A stretch of DNA of 64,000 nt from CAZAPG01 sp964486935 (lineage in GTDB: Bacteria; Chloroflexota; Anaerolineae; 4572-78; J111): NCBI GenBank assembly GCA_964486935.1, contig CAZAPG010000039.1, positions 1 through 64,000 on the forward strand. The letters are read 5' to 3'. Shown here in pieces: positions 24,847-35,301 of this stretch. How positions within the stretch are numbered: the first letter of the stretch is position 1; each line of letters starts with the position of its first letter. Under the pieces are notes generated by a model. That model was not told the DNA's origin, searched no databases, and was given only the letters and a program-made list of their open reading frames with translations. Position numbers and translations under genes: made by a program.

Positions 24847-24884
24847 GGTTTCCTCCTGTGGGTAGAGTTGTTGAGCTGGCAAGA

Positions 24885-26084
24885 TTATTTTTTGGCGTTT
24901 AGCTGCACCTCGCCGGCCAGAAAGCGGCGAGCGGTTTCGGCCAGAATGGCGGCGCCAATGGGCAGCACCCTTTCATCAATATCAAAAATATTGGTATGAT
25001 GCGCCCGCTCGATGCCATCGGGCAGGGCAGCCCCCAGCATAAACATAGCGCCCGGCGCTTTTTGACACATATAGGCAAAATCCTCTGCGCCCATGCTGCC
25101 TCGCTCTTTTTTTACATTTTCTGCACCCAGCAAATCGCGACCAACGGCTGTCAGCCAGCTATCAACGGTTGCATCATTCCAGCCGGCGGGATACCCGCGC
25201 CATACCTCTAGCCGAAAGTTGCCGCCCAGCGGTTTTACCACCGATAGGGCCTGCTCAACTTGCCGTACCAGTTGCTCTCTTACATTCGGGTCAAAACTGC
25301 GCAGCGTACCTTGCAAATAAACCTCGTGGGGAATAACGTTGCTGGCCGACCCGGCGTGAATTTGCCCCAAACTCAATACTGCCGGTTCCATCGGGTCGAT
25401 GCGGCGGGCTACAATGCCATGCAGGGCCATTAACACCGGCCCCAGCATCCATAACGGGTCGGTGGCCTGGTGGGGAAACGCGCCGTGCCCGCCGCTGGCG
25501 GTAATCCAGGCTTCAAAGGAATCAACCGCCGCCGAGGTCCAGCCGGGGCCGGTTGAAATAGTGCCCGCCGGGCTGGTCGAGTCGATGTGCAGTGAAATTA
25601 TGGCATCTACGTTCTCCAGCGCGCCATCTTCAATCATGCGGGGGGCGCCGCTGACGCCCTCTTCGTCGGCGTTTTCTTCGGCGGGCTGAAATAGTAACCG
25701 TACTGTACCCTGTAGTTTTTGGCCGGCAAAGCACTCTTTTAATAAGTGGGCTGCGCCCAGCAGCATAGCGGTGTGGGCATCGTGGCCGCAGGCGTGCATA
25801 ACGCCGGGAATGGTTGAGGTATAAGGGGCGTTGGTGGCCTCATCAATGGGTAGGGCATCCATATCGGCTCTAATGGCAATGGTGGGGCCGGAGCCGGCGC
25901 TTATCTCGCCAATAACGCCGGTTTTGCCCACGCCGGTTTTGATTTTGACGCCCCCAATTTCCTGTAACGTTTCGGCCACCACTCTGGCGGTGCGATACTC
26001 TTGAAAGCTCAATTCCGGGTGCTGGTGCAGGTCGCGTCGAAGTCGGATGAGTTCTGCAGATAATTTTTGGGCGTTTTCTAACAT
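24885..26084 (-). CDS. M20 family amidohydrolase (N-acyl-amino acid/hippurate hydrolase type)
   Basis: This metal-dependent hydrolase cleaves N-acyl amino acids or similar amides in the cytosol. The metal site HACGHDAH (97-104) and the PAEEN acid pair match the M20D branch (amaA/hipO/ilvD-like amidohydrolases). LHQHPELSFQE at the start and GSMGAEDFAYM near the end are also characteristic. At 399 residues the length is normal. The ATG has AGGAG eight bases upstream. It lies just downstream of a peptide ABC transporter operon, separated by a terminator, which suggests it acts on imported peptides or acylated amino acids. Confidence 0.93.
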   Translation of the reverse strand: MLENAQKLSAELIRLRRDLHQHPELSFQEYRTARVVAETLQEIGGVKIKTGVGKTGVIGEISAGSGPTIAIRADMDALPIDEATNAPYTSTIPGVMHACGHDAHTAMLLGAAHLLKECFAGQKLQGTVRLLFQPAEENADEEGVSGAPRMIEDGALENVDAIISLHIDSTSPAGTISTGPGWTSAAVDSFEAWITASGGHGAFPHQATDPLWMLGPVLMALHGIVARRIDPMEPAVLSLGQIHAGSASNVIPHEVYLQGTLRSFDPNVREQLVRQVEQALSVVKPLGGNFRLEVWRGYPAGWNDATVDSWLTAVGRDLLGAENVKKERGSMGAEDFAYMCQKAPGAMFMLGAALPDGIERAHHTNIFDIDERVLPIGAAILAETARRFLAGEVQLNAKK

Positions 26085-26202
26085 TGTCGTAGCTCCTGTT
26101 AACGATGATGGGTGATAAATTTACAATTTGACCAGGGCGCATTGTAGCCAGATTGTGGGTTAACTAGCAAATTGAGCGGGGGCGCCCAAGTTTTGGGGCA
26201 GC

Positions 26203-26236
26203 AAAAAAAATATCGGCACAAACGCGCCGATATTTT
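26203..26236 (-). terminator. Terminator of the second peptide ABC operon
   Basis: An 11-bp stem (26207-26217 with 26226-26236) is followed, reading leftward, by a run of eight T residues on the minus strand. It closes the operon before the M20 gene. Confidence 0.85.
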
Positions 26237-26258
26237 GATACGGGTTAACAGACCGGTT

Positions 26259-27185
26259 TTAGCGGTTTCGCAGCCTTGGGTCCAGGGCGTCGCGCAGGCC
26301 GTCGCCCATAAAGTTGATGCCCAGCACGGTGAGGGAGATGAAGAGGCCGGGCCAAATTACCACCCAGGGAGTAAACACCAGAAAATCTTTGCCATCAAAC
26401 AGCAGCCGGCCCCAGGTGGGTACATCGGAGGGGAAGCCCAGGCCCAAAAACGAGAGGGCCGACTCGGTGATAATAGCGTTGGCAATACTGAGCGTGGCGG
26501 CCACAATAATGGGGCTGAGCACGTTGGGGAAAATGTGCTTGGCCAGCACCAGGTGCTCTTGAATGCCGATGCTTTTGGCGGCCTCGACAAACTCTTTTTC
26601 TTTAATAGACAGCACCGAAGCCCGCACCACCCGCGAGGTGGGCATCCAGCCCAAAATTCCAATAACAAACACAATAAGAAAAAAAATGCCGGTTTCTGGC
26701 CCAAAAACAGTGCGTAACGAGTCGCGAAAGAGTAAAATAATGACCAGTAGCAGGGGCAAAATGGGCAGAGCCAGCATCATATCGGTAAAGCGCATCAGGG
26801 GGCCATCCAGTTTTGGGTAAAAACCGGCCAGCGCGCCTATTAAAGAGCCAAGAGTCATAGCAATTAACATAGCCACAATACCCACCGCAATTGATATGCG
26901 CCCGCCGTACATGTTACGGGCTAACTGGTCTCGCCCCAGGTTATCGGTGCCAAAGGGGTATTGGGCGGCGGGGGCCAGGTTGGCCACGGTAAAGTCGATA
27001 TATTCCGGGTCTTTGGGGTAAACCAGCGGGCCAACCAGCACAAATAAAATAATCAATGCCAAAATAGTCAGCCCAATCATGGCCAGCTTGTGTTTGCGAA
27101 ATTGAACCCAAACATCTCCCCATAGGGTGCGATGCTTGCGGCTAACTGTGGCGGGTAGTTGAATGGCTTCGGATTGTACGCCCAT
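26259..27185 (-). CDS. Peptide ABC transporter permease, DppC type (second operon)
   Basis: This is an inner-membrane permease with the DppC layout: a cytoplasmic N-terminus (LWGDVWVQFRKHKLAMIGL), a first helix, a conserved PFGTDNLGRDQLARNMYGGRISI segment, the ABC-contact loop IKEKEFVEAAKSIGI, and the ending GDGLRDALDPRLRNR. AAGGGA lies seven bases before the ATG. It is 308 residues long, normal for the family. It is last in the binding protein - DppB - DppC order, and again no ATPase gene follows. Confidence 0.94.
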   Translation of the reverse strand: MGVQSEAIQLPATVSRKHRTLWGDVWVQFRKHKLAMIGLTILALIILFVLVGPLVYPKDPEYIDFTVANLAPAAQYPFGTDNLGRDQLARNMYGGRISIAVGIVAMLIAMTLGSLIGALAGFYPKLDGPLMRFTDMMLALPILPLLLVIILLFRDSLRTVFGPETGIFFLIVFVIGILGWMPTSRVVRASVLSIKEKEFVEAAKSIGIQEHLVLAKHIFPNVLSPIIVAATLSIANAIITESALSFLGLGFPSDVPTWGRLLFDGKDFLVFTPWVVIWPGLFISLTVLGINFMGDGLRDALDPRLRNR

Positions 27186-27224
27186 AAAAAATCCCTTTCT
27201 GGCCGGTATGTTTTAGGATGCCGT

Positions 27225-28238
27225 TTAATCGTAACGAATGCGAGGGTCCAGGATACCGTAAACTACATCGGCAATAAGGTTAAAGATAACAATAAGCACG
27301 GCAAAAATAAAAGTTAAACTTTGCACCAGGGGGATGTCGCTGCCCTGAATGGCAATAATGAGCAACGCCCCCAGACCATTGATGCGAAAGATTTGCTCGG
27401 TAATAATTGCGCCGCCAAAGATAGTGGGGATGCCCAACGCAATCAGGGTGACGACCGGAATCAAACTGTTGCGTAAAACGTGAACAATAATAACGTAGTA
27501 TTCTCTAAAGCCTTTGGCCCGCACGGTTCTAACATAGTCCATGGGCAAATTATCCAGTACCGAGGAGCGGGTGAAGCGGTTGAGCGTGGCGGTTTGAAAC
27601 AACGCCAGCACCGTAACCGGCATGATAATTTGCTTGATTTGCTGGACAAAAGTTGCCCAATCTCTCACTTCAAGCGTTGTGTCGTAAATTGAGGGAAACC
27701 ATTGCAGTTGAACGCTAAAAATAATAATTGCCAGCAGGCCGGTAAAGAAGGTTGGCACAGAAAACCCAATCATGGAAAACACCGTGCTGGCCTGGTCAAT
27801 CCACGAGTACTGTTTAACGGCAGAGATGACCCCCAGGGGAATGGCAATGATAATGGATACAAAGTAAGATAGCCCCACCACCCATAAAGTTTGGGGCATC
27901 CGTTCGGCAATCAAATCAATAACCGGCCCCCGCGTGGCCCACGACCTTAAGCGGAAGCGGTTTTCCGAGTCGCCAATTTTTATGCCGGTCGTCGTCTCTA
28001 TTAGATTGAGCGGCTCAACAATAAAAAATTGCTGCATCCATTTTATGTAGCGAATGTGCATCGGCTGTCCCAACCCCAGCGATTGTCGAATTTGCTCTCG
28101 CACTTCCTGGGGAATGGTCATGGGCAGGTTGGCGGTGGGGTCGGTGGGGGCTAAGTCTAAAATGGCAAAAATGATAAAGCTGATAGCAATCAGAGTGGGG
28201 ATGGCCGTTAATAATCTGCGCGCAATATATCGTCCCAT
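27225..28238 (-). CDS. Peptide ABC transporter permease, DppB type (second operon)
   Basis: The protein starts MGRYIARRLLTAIPTLIAIS, the standard DppB N-terminus, and ends VVYGILDPRIRYD. Six membrane helices and the contact loop NLPMDYVRTVRAKGF are present. The ATG at 28238 is preferred; the frame runs on to 28283, but that extension lies in a hairpin and does not look like the family. An unusual feature is a larger loop around residues 75-110 (TTGIKIGDSENRFRLRS). It is located 68 bases after the binding-protein stop and 39 before DppC. Confidence 0.93.
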   Translation of the reverse strand: MGRYIARRLLTAIPTLIAISFIIFAILDLAPTDPTANLPMTIPQEVREQIRQSLGLGQPMHIRYIKWMQQFFIVEPLNLIETTTGIKIGDSENRFRLRSWATRGPVIDLIAERMPQTLWVVGLSYFVSIIIAIPLGVISAVKQYSWIDQASTVFSMIGFSVPTFFTGLLAIIIFSVQLQWFPSIYDTTLEVRDWATFVQQIKQIIMPVTVLALFQTATLNRFTRSSVLDNLPMDYVRTVRAKGFREYYVIIVHVLRNSLIPVVTLIALGIPTIFGGAIITEQIFRINGLGALLIIAIQGSDIPLVQSLTFIFAVLIVIFNLIADVVYGILDPRIRYD

Positions 28239-28250
28239 AAGCTTTTTTGT

Positions 28251-28287
28251 AAAAGTGGCCTGCGGCGTTACACCGCAGACCACTTTT
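28251..28287 (-). terminator. Hairpin between binding protein and permease genes
   Basis: A 15-bp stem with one G-T pair (28251-28265 with 28273-28287) has arms ending in AAAA/TTTT. On the minus strand it sits just after the binding-protein stop and could act as a partial terminator or mRNA-stabilising structure. Confidence 0.6.
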
Positions 28288-28305
28288 TCCTTTCTTCAGG
28301 CTAGG

Positions 28306-30165
<1,860 letters not shown>

Positions 30166-30599
30166 CTAAAAACAATCCTCCTTTTGGTGAAAAAAGTTTT
30201 TACTGATAGATTAGTACCATTATAAAATTGTGCTGAAATATTTTATCGAGACCTTCACCCCCTTTTCTGAATTTCTAAATTAATCAAGCCCCTCTTTTAT
30301 TTAAATAGAAGTTACGCAGTTGGCAAAAAACAGACCCTAAAGGTTTTAGAAAGTATGGTTTTGATAAGATTTAGCTCAGGTTTAGGCAGAATTTTGGCCG
30401 AAATTTGGGCTTTGAAACCTTTAGGGTTTTGAAGTGCGTAAGTCCTATTAAAGATACGCCCATATATGAACTGAGTGTTACAGACCGGTTGACGGAAGCG
30501 GATGATAGACGGTATTGGCGTGGCGCGCGCGGCAGAAGGGCGACAAAATTACCATAATTTGTTTTTCGGGTCAAATTATTAAAGAAAGTTTGTTTTTAG
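30166..30599. other. Intergenic region holding a MITE-like element
   Basis: Between the binding-protein start and the HTH gene lie the binding protein's promoter area (about 30180-30260) and the inverted-repeat element at 30308-30445. I see no gene in it. Confidence 0.5.
30308..30445. mobile_element. MITE-like non-autonomous element
   Basis: The 138-bp unit has imperfect terminal inverted repeats. TTACGCA (30312-30318) matches TGCGTAA (30435-30441), and a perfect 12-bp pair CCCTAAAGGTTT (30335-30346) and AAACCTTTAGGG (30415-30426) lies inside. The right end reads GGACTTACGCA on the minus strand, a common insertion-sequence terminus. There is no coding capacity. Confidence 0.6.
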
Positions 30600-31277
30600 T
30601 TAGCGGATGCAGCAAGAACGGCTCTGGCGCACTGTATTGGTTAGAGCAAACGCCTGGTTTTCAAACCCCCATTCCGCTTTGATAATGTTAAGGCGATGTT
30701 CCGGGTCTACAATAATTAACGAGGCGGATTTTTTGCGCGGTGGGGGTTGTTCGGTCAACTGGTGATCAAAAAACAAAAAAGCTCCCATTATCAGGCATAG
30801 CAGCAATGCCGAAAATGTAGTATAGACAGGGTTTGATAACAATAAAATTTTAGTGAAAACCGGTAATTTTTGCCATTGAATGGCCAACGGCTCAGTAAAT
30901 TTATGGAACCGGTCGCTACGGTGGGTCAACCCGCGCCCTAAAATAAGGTTGAAATCTTCAATATCTTCGCTCAGGGCTTTAGATAATTGCCGCAACCATT
31001 TTGTTTTAATATTGTCAGATAAAATTAGCCCCTGCTCTAAAGCAATTAATTTGGCTTTAGATAATTTGGTTTGGCCCGATAGTTCTGCCACAGAAAGGCC
31101 GGCGTTGACCCGCGCCGCTCGCAAATAGCGGCCAAAACGCGCGGCCGCATCGTCAACATTGCCGTTATTTTTGCGGTGATAAGAGGAGGAGGTATAGTTT
31201 TGACCATGCCGCCGGACCAAAAGATGGCCCAGTTCTTTAAAGTATGCGGCTCGCTGCTTAAGTTCGTTATCACCCAT
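30600..31277 (-). CDS. Helix-turn-helix membrane protein, probable partner of the sigma factor
   Basis: Residues 48-105 look like an XRE-type helix-turn-helix (FGRYLRAARVNAGLSVAELSGQTKLSKAKLIALEQG). A membrane helix (TTFSALLLCLIMGAFLFF) follows near residue 165, and a short extracytoplasmic tail of about 50 residues ends in Cys-Cys. It begins two bases after the sigma factor stop, so the two are translated together. A role as membrane-bound regulator or anti-sigma-like partner is an inference from this arrangement. It lacks the zinc-binding anti-sigma motif. Confidence 0.7.
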   Translation of the reverse strand: MGDNELKQRAAYFKELGHLLVRRHGQNYTSSSYHRKNNGNVDDAAARFGRYLRAARVNAGLSVAELSGQTKLSKAKLIALEQGLILSDNIKTKWLRQLSKALSEDIEDFNLILGRGLTHRSDRFHKFTEPLAIQWQKLPVFTKILLLSNPVYTTFSALLLCLIMGAFLFFDHQLTEQPPPRKKSASLIIVDPEHRLNIIKAEWGFENQAFALTNTVRQSRSCCIR

Positions 31278-31279
31278 CC

Positions 31280-31999
31280 CTACGTGGCCTCTTTTTTATT
31301 ATAAAACAAGCTGCTTAGTTCCGGGGAGTTGCGCAGTTTATCTCTGGCTCTTTTGTGATATACCCGAATGGTATTTTTATTCATGCTCAATCTTTCGGCT
31401 ACTTCTGTAGCGTTGTCAATTTCTTCAAAATAGATGAGCATAATAATGCGACGTTCGGTTTCAGAAAGGCAAGAGATTAGTTTGTGTAAAATCTCGTCAG
31501 CGTCTTTTTTTACGTGGGGGTCAATTGAGTGGAGCGGGACGTTTCCGTTAAACAAATGAAGCTGGCTGGCAATATAGTGCAAAGCTTCATGATAACTTTC
31601 TTTTAAATGCTCTAATGATACCGCCTGGGGCGTGTTGAAAAATTCCAGTGTTTTTCGGTAAGCAATGCCAAACAGCCAGGTTTTGATAGGTGTTCCTGTC
31701 CAAACAAAATCATAAATCTTTTCAAGAACTACCAGCCAGACCGCTGCGGCAATTTCGTCGGCGTCGATGGCCGATGATACCCGGCTCCTAACATAACGCC
31801 ACACATCTTTGTGGTGTCTAACAAAGATGGTTTCAAGCGCGCGCTGGCTTTCGCTTTGCGAACCTTGGGTAATAAGTTTGATTAGGGTTTCATCGTCGGC
31901 TTCTCGAGTTTGGGTAGAGAGGGGAAATTGAATAGGCCAGGGACCGGCAGATGTCGCCTGGACATTCAGTAATGGATGCTCGCTATCAAATGCCTGCAT
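31280..31999 (-). CDS. ECF-like RNA polymerase sigma factor
   Basis: Region 2 is visible at residues 55-110 (LETIFVRHHKDVWRYVRSRVSSAIDADEIAAAVWLVV), and region 4 at 170-225 (LISCLSETERRIIMLIYFEEIDNATEVAERLSMNKNTIRVYHKRARDKL). No regions 1 or 3 are present, so it belongs with the ECF/sigma-70-like group. A 50-residue N-terminal extension precedes region 2. AAAGG lies eight bases before the ATG. Its target promoters are unknown. It is followed immediately by the HTH membrane protein. Confidence 0.87.
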   Translation of the reverse strand: MQAFDSEHPLLNVQATSAGPWPIQFPLSTQTREADDETLIKLITQGSQSESQRALETIFVRHHKDVWRYVRSRVSSAIDADEIAAAVWLVVLEKIYDFVWTGTPIKTWLFGIAYRKTLEFFNTPQAVSLEHLKESYHEALHYIASQLHLFNGNVPLHSIDPHVKKDADEILHKLISCLSETERRIIMLIYFEEIDNATEVAERLSMNKNTIRVYHKRARDKLRNSPELSSLFYNKKEAT

Positions 32000-32552
32000 T
32001 GGCTAACCTTTTACACTTCATTGTGTCAGGAGTGCGATTTAAGTTTTTAAAATGGTTAACTAAAGAGAGTCGCCCCCCCCATGATTTCTCGAAAAGCCTT
32101 TTTTTATCAAAATTTGCGCCAAACGGAACAGGTAGTACCCTGCGGCTGCGCTCCCTGGCCCGGTCAGGGTGGGCAAAGTACGTTATGTGGCGCGTATTCC
32201 GCGTGCCGCTGTAATCAAGGCCCTTGGCTATTTGTCGAGAAATATTTACTACGTGGGGAAACTGTTACATTTAAACTTCAAGCTTTAGTGTATACTACCT
32301 TTTTCTGAGGGGCAAATTATGGAGGTAATTAAAAAAATAGGGCGCATAATTGCGCGCCCCCAGGGGAGATTATTTGATGGCTCAATATAAATTTCAAGGA
32401 GGTCAGATTAAAGGGTGGCAAGTCAGGATTTCGTCTGTAAATTTGCCAGGATTTGCTACTTGCCACAGTCTTGCGGCCAAATCCGCATCTCCTTGAAACA
32501 CATCAAGAGCCTATTTGATTATTTACCAGAACTGCTGAGTTCTGGAAGCGTC
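32000..32552. other. Long intergenic region with possible small ORFs and hairpins
   Basis: Some 550 bases separate trxB from the sigma factor gene. A -10-like TATACT at 32291-32296 faces right. Downstream are two small frames with good ribosome sites: 23 codons from 32321, and 39 codons at 32377-32496 with AGGGGAG upstream. A 9-bp inverted repeat GTGGCAAGT/ACTTGCCAC (32415-32423, 32458-32466) and a perfect CCAGAACT/AGTTCTGG hairpin (32526-32545) next to the trxB stop are also present. None of the frames is recognisable, so a small RNA is as likely as peptides. Confidence 0.35.
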
Positions 32553-33527
32553 TTAGTTGTGGCTGTTGCCAGATTCCAGGTAATGTTCGGCATCCAGGGC
32601 GGCGGCGCAGCCGCTGCCGGCGGCCGTAATGGCCTGGCGATAGTGACTATCCTGCGCATCGCCGCAGGCAAATACGCCGGCTACATTGGTGGCGGTAACA
32701 TTGGCTTTATCGGTAGAGGTTAAAATATAGCCCTGGTCATCCATTTTTAGCTGCCCTTCAAACAGTTTGGTATTGGGCGTATGGCCAATGGCCACAAACA
32801 TGCCGTCAACCTCTAAAATGGACTCGTCGCCGGTTTTAACATTTTTTAGCTTGATGCCGCTGACTATCTCGTCGCCCAGCACGTCGGTAACAATTGTATC
32901 TAAAATGAACTCGATTTTGGGGTTGTTTTTGGCGCGATCCAGCATAATTTGAGAAGCCCTGAACCCCTGCCGGCGATGGATGATGTAAACCTTTTGGGCA
33001 AAGCGGGTTAGGAAGCTGGCTTCTTCCATGGCGCTATCGCCGCCGCCAACCACGGCCACGGTTTTGTCTCTAAAGAAAAAGCCATCGCAGGTGGCGCAGG
33101 TGCTAACGCCTCTGCCCATCAGCCGGCTTTCATTTTCTAACCCCAGCAAATTGGCTTTGGCCCCGGTAGAAACTATAACCGTTTCGGCCAGATACCGCTC
33201 ATCGTTTACCCAAACTTTTTTGGGGCTGCTTTCCAGATCAACTTTGGTAACGTCTTTGGTAATGAATTCGGCCCCAAAACGTTCGGCCTGCGCTCTAAAT
33301 TCCATCATCAGTTCCGGCCCCATAATGCCATCTTTAAAGCCGGGGTAATTTTCAACCTCAGAGGTCAGCATCAACTGCCCGCCGGCCTGATACCCCTCGA
33401 TAACCAGCGGGTCTAACCTGCCGCGAGCCGTATAAATAGCGGCGGTTAACCCGGCCGGCCCTGAACCAACAATGATGGTTTTATAAACCTTGTTCCCGTT
33501 TGAAGATGAATTTTCGTTATTACTCAT
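32553..33527 (-). CDS. trxB: Thioredoxin reductase
   Basis: This NADPH-dependent flavoenzyme reduces thioredoxin in the cytosol. The FAD-binding GSGPAGL is near the N-terminus, the redox pair Cys144-Ala-Thr-Cys147 is followed by DG, the NADPH-binding GGGDSAMEEA lies at about 160, and the FAD-binding FACGDAQD at about 285. GAGG lies nine bases before the ATG at 33527; an upstream TTG at 33536 would leave no spacer. A perfect hairpin directly follows the stop codon. Confidence 0.96.
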   Translation of the reverse strand: MSNNENSSSNGNKVYKTIIVGSGPAGLTAAIYTARGRLDPLVIEGYQAGGQLMLTSEVENYPGFKDGIMGPELMMEFRAQAERFGAEFITKDVTKVDLESSPKKVWVNDERYLAETVIVSTGAKANLLGLENESRLMGRGVSTCATCDGFFFRDKTVAVVGGGDSAMEEASFLTRFAQKVYIIHRRQGFRASQIMLDRAKNNPKIEFILDTIVTDVLGDEIVSGIKLKNVKTGDESILEVDGMFVAIGHTPNTKLFEGQLKMDDQGYILTSTDKANVTATNVAGVFACGDAQDSHYRQAITAAGSGCAAALDAEHYLESGNSHN

Positions 33528-33655
33528 ACTGTACAACCTCTTATTGCCTTAGTAATTTTGTTAATCCTACCCAATACGCCAATTTTACTACAAATTTAGA
33601 ATGCGCCAATTTTGGTAGTTTTACGATTTTTTAGACGTTGACCTGCGGCCAAAAC

Positions 33656-35269
33656 TTACGCGCCGGCTGCCGGCGCGCCTGGTAGCCTGACTTTTTTAAC
33701 CTTCATCACCAGTTCAAAGTTACGCACCTCGCCAATGACCGCTTCTGGAATGTCGTTATCAACGCTAATAAATGATATGGCCAACCCGCCCGGCGCGGTT
33801 CGGCCGGTGCGCCAGGTGGCAATATTGATGCTGTGCTTGCCCAGCAGCGTACCAACTTGCCCAATAAAGCCGGGGCGGTCGTGGCTGTGGGTCACTAAAA
33901 TAACGCCTTCGGGCCGCACGTCTACCCGGTAGCCATCTATTTGCACCAGTCGAGGCTCATCGTTGCTAAACAGGGTGGCGGCAATGGTGCGGCTGCCGCC
34001 CTTCCACTCAACCCGGCAAGAGATAAGGTTGGCATAATCGGGCGTGGGCAGGCCGCTGGTTTGCGATACTTTAATACCCCGTTCCTGGGCCAGATGAGGC
34101 GCGTTAATATAGTTAACCGCCTGATGCAGTGCCGGTTCTAACACCCCCTTAAGGATAGCTACTGTAATCACCTTGATGTGCTCAGAAATTTCATTCCCTT
34201 TTATTTCGACTTCTACCCGGCGGATGGCATCTTCGGCCAGTTGGGTTTGCAGGCTGCCCACCTTTTCGGCCAGCAACAGAAACGGGCGCAAATCTTTGAG
34301 AATGTTGGCATCCACAATGGGCATGTTCAGGGCGTTGCGATAATCCACCCCGCGCAGCGCATCGAGCATTTGGACGATAATTTGCGTGCCCACATCGCGC
34401 TGCGCTTCTACCGTGCTGGCGGCCAGATGGGGCGTAATAATCACGTTATCCATTTTTAGCAGCGGGTTATCGGCGGCCAGCGGCTCCTCGGCAAAAACAT
34501 CGAGCGCGGCCCCGGCAATTTTGCCGCTTTGTAGCCCCTCTATCAGGGCGGCTTCGTCAATCAGCCCCCCCCGCGCCGTATTGATAATCCGCGCGCCCTC
34601 TTTCATTTGGGCAATGGCCTGGGCGTTGATAATGTTTTCGGTGTCGGGGGTCAGGGCGGCGTGCAGGGCAATAAAATCCGACCGGGCCAACAAATCCGGC
34701 AGGCTGACCGGCTTGACTTTTAAATCGTGGGCAATGTCGTCGCTCAGGTAGGGGTCGTAAACCAGCACTTCCATGCCAAAAGCCTGGCAGCGCGCCGCCA
34801 CCCGCCCGCCGATGCGCCCCATGCCAATAATGCCAATGGTTTTGCGGTAAAGCTGAATGCCGGTAAAACTTTTGCGGTCCCAGCGGCCCTGTTTCAAGTG
34901 GCTGTACGCCTGGGGAATGTTGCGGCACAGGGCCAGCAGCAGGGCCAGGGTGTGTTCGGCGGTGGCAATGGTGTTGGCCCCCGGCGTATTCATCACAATA
35001 ATGCCCCGCAGGCTGGCCGCCGGCACATCGATATTATCGACCCCCACCCCGGCCCGGCCTACCACTTTGAGCCTGTCGGCGGCGGCCAGCGCTTCGGCGG
35101 TAACTTTTACGCTGCTGCGGACAATCAATCCATCGTACCCCGCGATGCGCCGGGCCAGTTCTGTCGGGGTAAGCCCTTTAACCACATCAAAAGTTACGTC
35201 ATCGGCTTTTTCCAGATATTCCAACCCTTGCGACGAAAGGTCATCGGTGATGAGTATTTTGAAGGTCAT
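33656..35269 (-). CDS. serA: D-3-phosphoglycerate dehydrogenase with ASB and ACT domains
   Basis: This enzyme oxidises 3-phosphoglycerate in the first step of serine synthesis. The NAD site is GIIGMGRIGG, the catalytic Arg is in NTARGGL, the Glu in FAEEPL and the His in TPHLAAST. Residues 320-450 form the allosteric substrate-binding (intermediate) domain, and 455-530 an ACT domain (VILVTHSHDRPGFIGQVGTLLGKHSINIA) that usually binds serine for feedback. This is the full-length regulated form, unlike the fused copy at 3998. TAGGAGT precedes the ATG. It is 32 bases downstream of serB in the same operon. Confidence 0.96.
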   Translation of the reverse strand: MTFKILITDDLSSQGLEYLEKADDVTFDVVKGLTPTELARRIAGYDGLIVRSSVKVTAEALAAADRLKVVGRAGVGVDNIDVPAASLRGIIVMNTPGANTIATAEHTLALLLALCRNIPQAYSHLKQGRWDRKSFTGIQLYRKTIGIIGMGRIGGRVAARCQAFGMEVLVYDPYLSDDIAHDLKVKPVSLPDLLARSDFIALHAALTPDTENIINAQAIAQMKEGARIINTARGGLIDEAALIEGLQSGKIAGAALDVFAEEPLAADNPLLKMDNVIITPHLAASTVEAQRDVGTQIIVQMLDALRGVDYRNALNMPIVDANILKDLRPFLLLAEKVGSLQTQLAEDAIRRVEVEIKGNEISEHIKVITVAILKGVLEPALHQAVNYINAPHLAQERGIKVSQTSGLPTPDYANLISCRVEWKGGSRTIAATLFSNDEPRLVQIDGYRVDVRPEGVILVTHSHDRPGFIGQVGTLLGKHSINIATWRTGRTAPGGLAISFISVDNDIPEAVIGEVRNFELVMKVKKVRLPGAPAAGA

Positions 35270-35301
35270 TCATACTCCTAAACCCGGCCCGGCCGGGCGT
35301 G

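Noticed and set aside
31951..32214. 87-codon plus-strand frame upstream of the sigma factor gene
   Set aside because: It overlaps the sigma gene start and has no ribosome site or recognisable product.
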